From assembly GCA_010093705.1 (NCBI GenBank), contig MU006093.1, positions 1,441,662-1,505,661 on the forward strand: a stretch of 64,000 nt of DNA. The letters run 5' to 3'. A model generated the notes under the pieces. That model ran no database searches. It was not told the DNA's origin and worked only from the letters and a program-made list of their open reading frames with translations. How positions within the stretch are numbered: the stretch's first letter is position 1; each line of letters starts with the position of its first letter. This DNA is from Patellaria atrata CBS 101060. Taxonomy: Eukaryota; Ascomycota; Dothideomycetes; Patellariales; Patellariaceae. This document shows positions 33,619 through 45,058 of the stretch, piece by piece. The position numbers were made by a program, and so were the translations under genes.

Positions 33619-36157
33619 ATGAGGTTCAATGGGATTGTGAGGACGCAATCTTCGGCCCTCAGATCGTTGGCCAATGGAGTAAGGGCACCTCGCTCGAGCC
33701 CACTACTCCAACAACGGTGCGCCTCAACAGCCGCTCTTAGGCCTATACGGACTGCCAAAGCTGTTGACTCCCCATCATGGCAGAATCGGAGGTGGCAGTC
33801 TGCAGCTGCAGCTGTGTGAGTGTTTGCCGCGAAACGTCAGGGCCTAACTATACACTAATGGACTTAGCATGGAACAAGCATCTGCAGATTCGAGCCAGCT
33901 CACTCAGGAGACTATCATTGAGAACCTCGACCCGAAAGAAGCGGCGCGGTTAGCTCGGGTTCGGAACATTGGTATTGCTGTGAGTTGGGACAAAGGGTGG
34001 TATCCATCTCAAATGCTAACATGTAAAGGCACATATCGACAGCGGTAAGACTACGGCGACGGAACGTGTCCTTTTCTATACCGGTCGAATCAATGCAATA
34101 CACGAGGTCCGTGGCAAAGATGCTGTTGGCGCAAAAATGGACTCCATGGACCTGGAAAGAGAAAAGGGTATTACTATCCAATCCGCAGCAACGTTTTGTG
34201 ACTGGGTCAAAAAGGAGAATGGAAAGGATGAACAATATCACATAAATTTAATCGATACCCCTGGGCATATTGATTTCACGATTGAAGTGGAAAGAGCTCT
34301 GAGAGTCTTGGATGGTGCTGTCATGATTCTCTGCGCAGTGTCGGGTGTACAATCTCAGACGATTACCGTGGATAGACAGATGAGGAGATACAACGTGCCA
34401 AGGATATCATTTATTAATAAAATGGACCGTATGGGCGCCAATCCGTTCAAAGCCGTAGAGCAAATCAACCACAAGCTCAAGTTACCCGCTGCTGCTGTGC
34501 AGGTGCCAATCGGAAGCGAAGACAACTTCAAAGGAGTTGTCGATCTAATACGTATGAAGGCAATCTATAATGAGGGTGACAGTGGTGAAAAAATCATTGA
34601 GAAAGACGAGATACCGGCAGATCTTGTGGAGTTATGCAAGGAGAAGAGGACGAAGCTCATCGAGACCGTTGCAGATGTGGATGAGGAGATTGCAGAGATC
34701 TTCTTGGATGAGCGCGAACCGACTCCAGAACAACTCAAGGCGGCCATACGACGAGCAACAATTTCGTTGAAATTCTCACCAGTATTGATGGGTTCCGCTC
34801 TAGCAGATAAGTCCGTCCAACCTATGCTGGATGCAGTCTGCGATTACTTGCCCAATCCCTCGGAAGTAGAGAATCTGGCATTGGACACACGGAGAAACGA
34901 ACAACAGGTCAAGTTAGTCTCTTACAATTCTCTTCCATTCGTTGGGCTTGCGTTCAAGCTGGAAGAGAGCAATTTCGGGCAATTGACATATATCCGGGTT
35001 TACCAAGGCTCCTTAAAGAAGGGTATGAACGTCTATAATGCTAGGACAGACAAGAGAGTCAAGATTCCAAGGATCGTGCGAATGCACTCGAACGAGATGG
35101 AAGAAGTCCCAGAGATCGGTGCTGGTGAAATCTGCGCCGTGTTCGGCGTCGACTGTGCGTCTGGTGATACCTTCACCGATGGAAAACTAGGGTACACAAT
35201 GGTAAATTTTTCTTCCCCTAAAACCCTAACTCTCCTAACACATCCCAGACCTCAATGTTTGTTCCTGAACCCGTCATCTCCCTTTCCATCAAGCCCAAGA
35301 ACCAAAAAGACGGGCAAAACTTCTCCAAAGCCATGAACCGCTTCCAGCGCGAAGACCCAACCTTCCGCGTGCACGTCGATCCCGAATCCCAGCAGACCAT
35401 CATCTCCGGCATGGGCGAACTTCACTTAGACATCTACGTTGAGCGCATGCGCCGCGAGTACAAAGTTGACTGCGAGACCGGCCAACCCCAAGTCGCCTAC
35501 CGCGAGACCATCACCCAAAAAGTCCCCTTCGACCACCTGTTGAAAAAGCAGACAGGTGGTGCTGGTGACTATGCGCGCGTCATGGGATGGATGGAGCCGA
35601 CGGGCTCGCTCACCGAAAACAAATTCGAGCAACAGGTCACCGGTGGCAGTATCAGCGAAAAGTTCCTCTTCGCGTGTGACAAAGGCTTTCACGCCTCTTG
35701 CGACAAAGGCCCTCTCATCGGGCACAAGGTACTGGGAACAGCCATGGTCATCAACGACGGCGCAACACACATGACCGACTCCTCCGAACACGCCTTCCGC
35801 AACGCGACCATGCAAGCCTTCCGCAAAGCCTTCGCCGCCGGTCAACCAGTCATCCTGGAGCCCCTCATGAAGACTACCATCACCGCCCCCAACGAGTTCC
35901 AGGGCAATGTCGTCGGGCTTCTGAACAAACGCAATGCAACGATTAGCGAGACGGAGATCGGCGCCGAGGATTTCACCCTCTATGCTGATTGTAGTTTGAA
36001 CAGCATGTTTGGCTTCTCGAGTCAGCTGAGGGCCGCGACGCAGGGGAAGGGCGAGTTCTCGATGGAGTTCAGTCATTACGAGAAGGCGCCGGGGCAACTA
36101 CAGAAGGAGTTGATTGCGAAGCATGAGAAGGCGCAGGCGGAGAAGGCGAAGAAATAG
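33619..36157 (+). CDS. MEF1: Mitochondrial elongation factor G
   Basis: GTPase that drives translocation on the mitochondrial ribosome. Exons 33619-33815, 33868-33979, 34029-35201 and 35249-36157 give 796 aa. The N-terminal 65 residues are Arg/Ser/Ala-rich and acid-poor ([20 protein letters not shown]), a matrix presequence. GTP-binding motifs are intact: AHIDSGKTT (about 104-112), DTPGH (179-183) and NKMD (233-236). [13 protein letters not shown] is the switch I region. [27 protein letters not shown] and the C-terminal domains through [35 protein letters not shown] are full length. It reads as the EF-G1 elongation type and not the ribosome-recycling EF-G2. The gene converges with the N-myristoyltransferase gene, with about 430 bp between their stops. 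Confidence 0.96.
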
Positions 36158-36585
36158 AGGAATTTTCAGAGAGTGGTGTAGTTGACGCAATGGGAACGAG
36201 GGCTTAAAATGGGCTTTTGGCTCGAATAGGACGGGGGCGGCGTATGGTATCGCATTTTAAGCGGCATTTAGACGGAAAGGGATTTTGTACACATATGTTT
36301 CTCTTTCGTTGTCGCTGTAGGGAAGGGGTATTGTAGCATTAACAAACAGTTCTGGTTAGATCAAGGGACGAAATCTAGTGACAGACGTCACGAATCTCTA
36401 CTTCACGAAGATTATTCTGGAAGCAATTGGTTTGTATATTTGTGTAGCTACTTATAGCTGATTTTCCTCTAAAGCCATGCAAATGCTGGATCCGTGCAAT
36501 GTGCCCTTCCATTTGCTGAAACAAATACAAACACTAGTCCCTATCTGAGTTTCTTGTCTCAGCTTTGGGTATCCCATGGATATGA
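36158..36585. terminator. Convergent 3' intergenic region (EF-G / NMT)
   Basis: About 430 bp between two converging stop codons, so it should contain both 3' UTRs and polyadenylation sites. No specific signal was identified. Confidence 0.4.
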
Positions 36586-38556
36586 TTACAGCATCACGAC
36601 TCCGATACCACCCATGCTCTTCTCGTCCGCCGCGTTTCTGACGTCCACGCCGCCAGGTATCGGGTTCGCCCGGTAGTTGAAAAGATAGAAGTGCAGCTGG
36701 CCGTCACCAGCACCGAAGCGCTGTTCCTCTAGGAATAAGGGATTGTCCATGAGAGTGAGAGCATTGAAGACGTCGAAGTTTTCCTGCTCATTTATCAGCC
36801 TTATAAAAGAGACCGAGAGAAAGGTAGAGATCAAATTTGAAACAAATGGAACAAGAGCGAAGGACGTATATATCCAAATCAAGTTGGCCGAATTGCTTGA
36901 CTTACCTTCTTCGCCAAAATCAGCGCATCCTTAACCAGCGTATTCAACCTCTTCTTATACGCCTTCTGGTCATCCCCAAATGCCGTTTCTGTCGCATAGT
37001 AGAAAAGATACGCAGCGCGTACCAAGTCATGTTTCTTGCTGCCTATCACAGTACTCGGTAAATAATAGAAAGAAAAGAAATCCGAAATCTTCTTCGACTC
37101 CGGGTCCTCGACGACAAAAGTCCATACCACGCGCTCAGACTTCGAGTCCTCCTTATGCAGGAGCCAATGCTCGATTTCCTCGCGCGTGTAGACCTGCGCC
37201 ATCTGCATACGGTCTAGGAACCGGTTTTGCAGATCCAGAACGCTATCGATGTCTTTGGCCGCCATTGGCCGCAACCCGTGCGTTGTGGTTTCGGACGGTA
37301 AGGCGAATCGGGCCACTTGGCGCTGTTTTGTGCTCCCAGGAGGTAACGGCGAGAATCCGACGTCGTATAGCTTTTCCCAGTCTAAGCTTCGGTGGAAGTA
37401 TCGACATGTGCTGACGGGGGTGGGGAGGATGATTCCGACGGTGTAGATCGCTTGGTATATCCCAACGACGTAACACCGCCGTGTGATCTCTTTGATGAGA
37501 ACGGGGGTAAGGCGCTTTTGCCGTAACTTCTTGTGTACGCAGAGAAAGTTGATCTCGGAACACTTAAGGACCTTGTCGCGCACGCGAAGATCCACTGGGA
37601 TACCCGAGATAAAAGCAACTAGACGACGAGAGCTGGAGGTGCGAACGCCTACATGCCATTCTTTCCGCCAACCAGGAGACTTGAGGGCCCTTTTGATTGT
37701 GAGTCAGCATAGAGATTCTCCAACACAAATTCGGGAAGAATGTGGATTTACCAGTCAAAGAAAGAAGCGGAATATCTGAACCTGAACATCGCTTCGTCAT
37801 CTTCGACGTAGTGACCCGAGAGTAACTCATGAACTTCGCTGAGCTAGGAATCATCAGTAGAGTTCTCGTTACAATATTTTAATATCAACATACCTCGTTC
37901 TCGTCCGTCAAATCCATGGTAACCCACTCATACCCAGTCGGTAAAGGAGCAGGTTCCTTCGGAACAGTCTTAGGGTCTATTATCTTTATTGGACCCTCCT
38001 CTATGCCGCCTTGTGCCCTCTCCTCTACCTAGAGTTAGCCAATGAGCTCTGACCAAACAGCACAACCCTCATTTCTCTATCCATTCCTCCAATTTACAGC
38101 GGACCTACCAAACTTTGGCACCGGTTGCGTCTTCCAAAACGTATGACTAGCCATATCCTTTTGATTCTTTCCTCCAACCGCCATTCCCGTCAGCAGATCG
38201 CTCGCCTTCAGCTTTCTCATCATCTCTTCTATTTTCTTCTGGTCCCCGCCGAGCGTCTCCAGTTCCGACTTCAGGGCTGGGTTCGCCTGTAGCACCTGCT
38301 GCAGTTGTCCCGCGCTGAGTTGCGGTTCTGAGGAACTCGAGGATGATACCTGACTACCTGTTAGAGCAGCCTTTAGTTTAGCCTTCTTGGACTTCTTTTT
38401 CTTCGATTTGGCGGCGGTGGGAGCTCCACTGGACGGTTCGGCCTCGCCTTCATCTTCGTCGTGAGAGGATTCTGCTGCGTTTTGGGCTTCGGCGAGTGTT
38501 TCCTTGACAGCTTCAGCTGTAGCTTGGGAGTCAACTGGTTTCGATTCTTCCGACAT
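36586..38556 (-). CDS. NMT1: Glycylpeptide N-tetradecanoyltransferase (N-myristoyltransferase)
   Basis: Transfers myristate from myristoyl-CoA to the N-terminal Gly of target proteins in the cytosol and on ribosomes. Exons 38109-38556, 37894-38024, 37752-37843, 36906-37689 and 36586-36783 give 550 aa. The first 100 residues are an acidic/Lys-rich extension ([13 protein letters not shown]), as in ribosome-associating NMTs. The catalytic core starts at [12 protein letters not shown] and includes [20 protein letters not shown], and [12 protein letters not shown] split from [11 protein letters not shown] by an intron. [20 protein letters not shown] carries the acyl-CoA/oxyanion region. The C-terminal half has [20 protein letters not shown] and FNALTLMDN. 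It ends GGIGVVML, and the family needs that C-terminal Leu carboxylate for catalysis. The last intron is 122 bp, longer than the rest. A G-rich run lies about 75-100 bp upstream of the ATG. Confidence 0.95.
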
Positions 38557-39180
38557 CGTGATATTAGGTACTGCTGCACGCTTTCGTGGCGGTTGTCGTT
38601 GAGTTTGTTAATGATTGTGGAATGTAGAGGGGTGTGGGGCAGGGGCAGGGGCAGGGGCAGATTGAAAGCTTGTTGAAGCTAACGTCACACAGCAGCTTAG
38701 GAGACGCATCGTGCTAAGAGTACTATACATTACAGTATAAAAAGATTTCAGTGGATATTTTCAGTCTGTACTGAATGGCTTACAGTAATCTATCCCAGAT
38801 CTCTCTAACCAGTAGCTATATATGAGTACTATACTATCCAAGTGCGACCGAAGTAGAGACCGACTGACATAAAAGTCAACGAATTGTTACTGTATAATAT
38901 GTACATTGGAAAGGCTCCCACGGTTATGTAGAAAGCCCATATGAAGTCGCTCCAGAATGCATGCTCACAGCCTCCATGCTCCTAAAAACGCCAGCGCCGT
39001 ATCTGCAATATCGTATCCATCAAGTACAATAAGTTGACCAAAAAGTCCTACAGTATTCATAAACCCATTGCCATCGTTTGTGTTACCCAGAACAAGAAAT
39101 CGTTCGAATTGCCACCGCATAACTGGGTAGAAAAAAAACTCCGAAAACCAAATTTTTTGACTGAAACAGAGGGGTAAAGC
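38557..39180. other. Intergenic region with G-rich tract
   Basis: About 620 bp between two minus-strand genes, including the NMT promoter side. Contains the G-run motif at 38629-38657 and several TACAGTA-like words near 38720-38790. No gene. Confidence 0.5.
38629..38657 (+). repeat. G-run array, potential G-quadruplex
   Basis: Five runs of four G separated by two or three bases (GGGG-TGT-GGGG-CA-GGGG-CA-GGGG-CA-GGGG). It matches the classical G-quadruplex pattern on the plus strand, upstream of the NMT start. Confidence 0.7.
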
Positions 39181-40590
39181 CTACCGTCTCTGTTCATGGT
39201 TCACTGACTCCTCAAAGCCGGAAGACGGGGTTCTATCTACCGGAGTGAGACTTTCAGTAATTTGTATACTCGGGACACGATCTATATCCGGTAGTTGCGG
39301 TGCTGTCCGCATCGTCCTCACGCTAGAGTGATTCGACGGTAAATGAGGAGCTCTTGTATCGACAGGACTCGAGTATGGAGGTGCTTCGTCCCAGCCCAGA
39401 TCATCATATCGTGGAGGCTCCGGCGGCGGAATACCCATCTCACCTACATCGGCAGAGCTATGTGCTGGTGGAGAGTGTGACGAGCCAGAGTTGGTGTTGG
39501 TTAGATTAATCACCTCAAAATCCGTATGACCGCTTTCGTTGCTTTGAGAACGGGCGGGTTCATCGGAGGCGTTGGACGAGAGAGATATCACAGAAGATGC
39601 CGAGCGACCCCTAGAGTGAATGGTCAACGTTCTGCTGCTTCCAGGACGGCCTTCCTCCATAGCGGCAGCGCCGTCTAAGAGCGGCCTATTGTCAGATTCT
39701 GAAGAGTTGGCCCGCAGTCGAGTACCATCATGTCGAGCAACACCGAGTTCAGCATATTGAACACTGCTAACCCTCCGTTGGCGATCTTTTGCTTGATGTT
39801 CGGCAATTAGTTGATTTGCAATTGTTTCACCACCAAGGCTCTCCGCTCTCCTCCTCGCATCCTCACGTAATCTTCGCAGTGTCTCGAAATCGCCTCTATC
39901 CCTTGCTTCGCGCCGTTGCCGTCTCCGTTCCTCTCGCTCAGCATTCTCCTGCCGCCGGGCTAATCTGATCTGATAAAGTGACTCCATCTCCTCATCGCGT
40001 CGCTCCTCCTCCTCTTCATGTGTTTCTGGAAATTCCACCACAACATCTATACCAGCTCTTTCTCCCTCACGTGCCAAAATTTGTTCATTGGGCCTTGCGA
40101 CCGGTGCATAAGCTGGTAATGTCATAACGCTTCTAACGGAAGTATTCCTATCAACTGTCGCGCCGGCTGTTTCCGAAACCTCGGCAGCTCTGTGCGGTGC
40201 AGTCTCCAGTTCATTTTCCATGGTCGTCTCATGATTGGACTCAGCATTCGTGCTGTGGAGCGACCGACTATCGTTTTGTAATCTGTTCGAGTATTTTCCT
40301 TTCCTCTTTTCTTCCCAGAAGCGCCAATTCCATTTGCGTTTCGAGGGGCGCGGGCCCACTGTACTCTTAATATGTCGACGTCTCGCTCTGTAAAGGATGA
40401 AAGCGACAATAAGGGTGATGCCACCAACAACTGAAAGACCAACTGCCTGTAGTAATCACCGATTAGCCAAATTCCACATCTCGTACTCTGTAACACATAC
40501 TATTGCCGTTGTACTCGGTGCTCGACCTTCACTCTTGTCTTCACGCCTTTGCAAGTTGGTCTTTAACTGAGAAGATATGGACAGGTACAT
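39181..40590 (-). CDS. Single-pass membrane protein with long charged cytosolic tail, unknown function
   Basis: Not recognised by name. The main exon is 39181-40446. It opens with one transmembrane helix (AVGLSVVGGITLIVAFILY) and a stop-transfer cluster RARRRH. A basic segment KRKWNWRFWEEKRKGKY follows, then about 370 hydrophilic residues. A coiled-coil-like charged stretch (REERRRQRREARDRG and neighbours) lies near residues 185-230. Beyond it are Ser-rich, disordered stretches and a PPPEPPRYDDLGWDEAPPY segment with PPxY-like motifs that could recruit a Nedd4/Rsp5-type ligase. A short upstream exon 40501-40590 (MYLSISSQLKTNLQRREDKS) keeps frame and gives 451 aa. An alternative acceptor would instead join further upstream sequence, so the N-terminus is uncertain. 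The layout suggests a Mid2/adaptor-like plasma-membrane or endosomal protein; this is inference. Confidence 0.68.
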
Positions 40591-41569
40591 CACTGGTCAC
40601 TGACAGCGTACGGTGCCAATGCTACCAGAATGACGGCGAGGATGTGGTGTAATCGATATCCCAGAGTCGCTCTCGAACCATGAGCGGTCGCGAGAATTGA
40701 GGTAACCAGGTTTTCCAGTATTCGAAAGTAATCGGGGTCCACGAGTGCAACCTATTACAAAATAGTATATACAGATATTGGCAAACACGAGGAGGATAGG
40801 TTTATACAATAAGAAATAGGTCACAAGGCATAATTGATGTTGAGGCTGACAAGAGGGCTGAAGTTATTAGTTATTCCATTCGAAGATCCATCCGGCGGGT
40901 GGCTCAGCCGGTTTTGCAACCTGGAAGCTTGAGGTGGTCGGGGGAGTAGGCTTGGAAGGTTAGGTTGGACCGCTCCTTGATGTTGGGGGCGCTTTGCTGA
41001 TCTCCAATCATTGGACCTTACAACGGCGCAGAGCTTGAACTTTTACTGAAATACCTTTCTAAACCCTTTGGTATTTCAATTCGACGACGGGAAAAGGCTC
41101 ACTAGGCGGACTGGAGAGTATGAACTCAAGAGAGCAGAAGAAGAGTGAAGGAGAGGCGGCGATGACGGATCACCAGTGATTCACCACCAGGAGGACCCCC
41201 TTACACGCTGCGATTACATGATGTCCATCAAGCTTGATTACTCGGATCAAAATAGAAACACAAATAATTCGTTCGCACATTCTTTACCTCACGTAAGTTA
41301 TCGTTAGGCCTCCCTACAGCAAAACGCCATTGTTATCCTATCACGCCAATCTAATCATCTCTCCATTCCTATTCGTGAGGACGCAAGTAAAATCGCAAGC
41401 AAAGCCTTAAATAAGAATAAAGTTCACTCATGGAGCCAATCTCGTTCATCTCATGAACCGATGCGATCCGCAGATGCGTTGAGAAAATCAGTTGCATCTC
41501 TTCATACGTCGTTAATTAAACATCTTGGTATCCAAAATATGCACGTGAAAAAGTAGTAGCTTCGTCAAA
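40591..41569. other. Intergenic region
   Basis: About 980 bp between two minus-strand genes. The left part (to about 40830) may contain an unrecognised 5' exon of the membrane-protein gene. No other gene is visible. Confidence 0.45.
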
Positions 41570-43183
41570 TCAGAACTTCTTATCCAATCTTTTCAAAAAC
41601 CCTCCTACTCCTTTCTCCAGCTTCCTCGCTCTGGCTTCCAATCCACCAGGTCTTTGCGGCTGCTGTTGCGCCGGATCATTGCCTGTACCCTGCATACCAG
41701 CCTCATGCTCTGTCGGCCTATACGCTTGCCCCGAACCGTAGCCCTGATCAGCGTGTTGACCATATTGATACTGTGAGTATCCTCCAGGAGGCGGCCCAGT
41801 TGCTTGTGCGGGCACGAAACTAGGCGATTGTAACGGTGTACCTGCATTCGGACCAAATCCAGGTGACGCGGGATAATTCGCGTACTGCATCTGTTGCTGC
41901 GCATATTGTTGTTGAGGTTGTTGTGAATATGTTGCCGGCATTGTGTTCTGACGCTGTAAAGGTAGTGGGGAACCGTTTTGGCCATACTGCTGTGGCTCTT
42001 GTGGGGGAGGTGCAAATGATTGTGCGTATTGCTGCCCTACCGGAGGGCCTTGACTCCCTGTAGTCTGGGGAGGCGGAGGAGGAAACGAACCCTGAGTATT
42101 GGTTCGTGTAATGCCAGTTGGTGGAGTCCCCGTCGGAGGGGGAGGTGGAAACCCTTGGGTAGTCTGACGTGTAGGCGGTCCCGGAAGATACGATTGCTGT
42201 TGCTGTTGATGTTGCTGTGGTGCAAAGGGGTTTGTATGATGTAGTGGAGGGCCGTTATAGCCTTGATCGACTAACTGGGCTTGAGATAGACCGGTACCAG
42301 TCGCCGCATCCACTGGAGGTGGGGTGGGCTCACGGTGAGCAATGGGTTCTGGTGCCGCCGGAGCTGCTGGATTATATGCCATTGGTGCAAAGTTGGAACC
42401 TTGACTAGCTGGAGGAGGTGAAGCGGTGCTACTACCAGGAGTGGGCACCGTTGGAGGACCAGGAAAAGTTTTAGTAGTGCTAATACTTTCACTTCGACCT
42501 TGATACGGTGGACTTGAGATGGCTGCTTGCTCTAACTTCTGCACCACTGGGCTCATTGTGTCCCTATGCTCAGCGACTGCAGCTTCAGCAGGGGCATCGA
42601 GGATGCGTAGTTGACTGTCGACCATGAAACGCTTTAATGAATCCCGGAACATATCGGAGTCCGCCACAGTCCAGAAATATATGTCGACTGTATGAAGTTT
42701 GAACATATATTTCCCCTGATTGCTTTGATCCAGCGTTGGGAGATGCCACTGTGACATATCTTGCTGTGGGCTCGGTGCTGGACTTCCTGTAGCTGCGCTC
42801 TGGGGGTCTACTGTCACTGTGAAGAGCGTGGGATGTTTATGTGAGTTTTCGATGGATGAGCAATCAAGATCTAGATCGCATGTTTAGTATATTGTCCTTT
42901 ATGGAGAATCTTATTTGACACCTACATCCCGTAAAAGCATCCTGATCTGACGTGCCGGCATTATTTGCTATTTCTAGCCTTCCCCGCCGTTGGATAGGGT
43001 TATGGTATAGGTAGACATATGAACCTTTGTCGAATCTATGGTGAGGAGGTTTCGAGTTAGGAGGACCGAAGAAGTAGTGTAGGTCCGCAAAACTAGGGGA
43101 CATCAGTAAAACGCACCAGAAATTATAGAATCTAATAAAACTTACAGAGTCAAGAGAAGCACCTCGCCTGGCTGTGGAGGCAT
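41570..43183 (-). CDS. Conserved fungal protein with globular N-terminal domain and Pro/Gln-rich tail
   Basis: Function not recognised. Exons 43146-43183, 42926-43092 and 41570-42870 give 501 aa. The 55-bp second intron (GTAGGT donor, TACTAAAC branch, TAG acceptor) restores DAFTGYLDCSSIENSHKHP and LFTVTVDPQSAATG in one frame, which supports these boundaries strongly. The first 180 residues form a compact domain: MPPQPGEVLLLTL, YVYLYHNPIQRRGRLEI, and WHLPTLDQSNQGKYMFKLHT then VDIYFWTVADSDMF. Its alternating beta strands and final helix suggest a PH-like fold, a guess from pattern only. The rest is Pro/Gln/Gly-rich and disordered. The last 25 residues are an amphipathic basic helix (ARKLEKGVGGFLKRLDKKF) that could touch membranes. 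It shares a promoter region of about 490 bp with uS8m on the other strand. Confidence 0.8.
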
Positions 43184-43669
43184 TTTCGGTTTGGTATACT
43201 GAATATCAAAACGGAAAGACGGAGATAGCCCAGGAGTTCAAACAACTTGCTGAAATAATTATAAGAAATAGAAGTAGCTGTCTGCAAAATATATGCAAGA
43301 AGACTGAATTACAAAAATCTGGGTTGATTGCAGAAGCGCCAGGCTATGAATATCTATGAATATCAGCGGTTCGATGCTCGAATTGCGCCCAATCAGACGA
43401 GAAGTCCACCATTAAAACGTTTGTGCCGAACCTTCCCCGGCTTTCATGCTCGACCTTGATGAATTTATTTTTGGGAACCATCAGTCCATTTGTTCCAACG
43501 ACCCTTGCGGATGTCAACGCATCAATTCTACTTTTGATGAGAATCTCTTGAACAGGAGAGCATATCCTCGACGACTGTGCGTCCCCACGAAGCTGCGTCT
43601 CGGCTGGCGCAACCACCAACGCGACAACCTTGAACCCCCTTCTCATCTCGTTCTCCCGCAGCTGTCCCA
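43184..43669. promoter_or_regulatory. Divergent promoter region (Pro/Gln-rich gene / uS8m)
   Basis: About 490 bp between two ATGs facing away from each other, so it must hold both promoters. No TATA box stands out. Short ORFs inside have no support. Confidence 0.45.
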
Positions 43670-44377
43670 ATGTCACTCGTCAATCTAGGGAACATCTGCT
43701 CACATCTACAAAATGCCTCTAAATCGCGGTTAGGCTTAACATCAATACCTCTCACGAAACTCCATCTTGCTCTTGCTCTTGGGCTTCAAAAGGAAGGCTT
43801 CGTCTCCAAAGTAACTCTTGGTGGTCGCGCACCTCCGTTACCTCCATCTTTAAGAGAGCCCATATCAGTGTCAGAAGGCGCGGAAATTACTCCGGATAAG
43901 CTACAAGAAGAACCATGGCTGGCTTTTGCAAAACCGACCGCACAAGACTCGGGGGCATTACTGAAGAAGCAGATTCCGCAAGAGAACCCAGTCTCTACCC
44001 AGATTTCAAAGAAGATTCTAGCTAAGACTCAACGAACTACGCCGACTAAACTAACGCCGCAGGAGAGCTTGGTCTCTTCTCAAGTTTCAAAAGAGATTCT
44101 GAATAATCCTGCCCACCAGAGGCTCTGGCTTGGACTTAAATACTGGAATAATCAACCTGTTCTTAGTGCCATGAGTCTGGTCTCGAAACCCACCAAAAGG
44201 ATATGGCTGAACTCAGATGACCTTGGCCGGATAGCGAGGGGTAGAGACGCAGGATATGTGAAGGGACTGTCGAGTCCAGGAGAGTGTTTGTTCATATCAA
44301 CAGATCGGGGTGTTATGGAAGTAAGGCACTGTGTCGAGAAAAAAATCGGCGGTATGGTGCTCTGTCGCGTGTCATAG
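43670..44377 (+). CDS. MRPS8: Mitochondrial small-subunit ribosomal protein uS8m
   Basis: Bacterial-S8-type protein of the mitochondrial small ribosomal subunit. Single exon, 235 aa. The N-terminal half has MSLVNLGNICSHLQNASKS, RLGLTSIPLTKLHLALALGL and QKEGFVSKVTLGG. The C-terminal half has RLWLGLKYWNNQPVLSAM, SKPTKRIWLNSDDLGRIARG and SSPGECLFISTDRGVMEVRH, ending GGMVLCRVS; this last block is the S8 rRNA-binding core. Between the halves lies an insertion of roughly 80 residues with two related copies of PQENPVSTQISKKIL and PQESLVSSQVSKEIL, so this copy has an expanded middle compared with the conserved core. Confidence 0.92.
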   Translation: MSLVNLGNICSHLQNASKSRLGLTSIPLTKLHLALALGLQKEGFVSKVTLGGRAPPLPPSLREPISVSEGAEITPDKLQEEPWLAFAKPTAQDSGALLKKQIPQENPVSTQISKKILAKTQRTTPTKLTPQESLVSSQVSKEILNNPAHQRLWLGLKYWNNQPVLSAMSLVSKPTKRIWLNSDDLGRIARGRDAGYVKGLSSPGECLFISTDRGVMEVRHCVEKKIGGMVLCRVS

Positions 44378-45058
44378 TGTGGGAATCGCCTTGAAAGGAA
44401 TGATAGACGCATCAGGGCGTGGGCGAACTGGTCCTGGTTACGTACCGGGTCGAATGTACTCTGTACAATAGTAGCTTAGCGGGAACATTACGGCGCTGGT
44501 ATATCCCTCCAATTGTACAAAAGAGAAACTGTATAACAAAGCGTTTAGGACCTAGACTTCTTACTTCTGAGAAGATGGACAAAAGCGAAAGTTGTGAACA
44601 AGTGCCGTAGCATTTCCGCAGTGTCTCCACTCCACACACACTCAGTTTGTGCCCACAAGCATTGAGGATGCCTATGAGGAGTTTTAGGCCCTGGGGATAA
44701 TCTGAGCATTATCTCAGTAATTTATGTCCTCCATATTATTGTACTGTAGCTTCAGCGGACAAACGTCTCGAAAACACTGTCGGAACTCATAGCATCCCCT
44801 TAACCATTCTCCGTACAGATGCCTCAATACTGTACAGTATACCTCACAAGCCAAATTACTCAAGTAACGTATAATAAAACATTTATGTACCGTACTGTAT
44901 AAGAAAACCTATTGTACAATATCCGCCGGGATGATACCTTAATATTCCCCGTCGCCAAGACTTCGGAATGCGAGGAAGCTCGGACTTCAGTCTTGATGGT
45001 CTTCGAAGCTCATTTGAGCTCAACCATTTTTGATCTCTAGCATGTGAACGCGCCGCTT
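44378..45058. other. Intergenic region upstream of FPGS pair
   Basis: About 680 bp, with many GTAC/TACAGTA-type words (near 44457, 44513, 44733, 44813-44840, 44888 and 44915). A two-codon upstream ORF, ATG-TGA at 45042, sits 17 bases before the FPGS start. Confidence 0.5.
45042..45047 (+). promoter_or_regulatory. Minimal start-stop upstream ORF (ATGTGA)
   Basis: ATG followed at once by TGA, shortly before the first FPGS ATG at 45059. If within the mRNA leader it could hold ribosomes and favour downstream starts; transcription start is unknown. Confidence 0.4.

Noticed and set aside
35426-36097. Antisense frame of 223 codons opposite mitochondrial EF-G
   Set aside because: It mirrors a highly conserved coding exon; GC-rich codons in EF-G leave the antisense strand free of stops.
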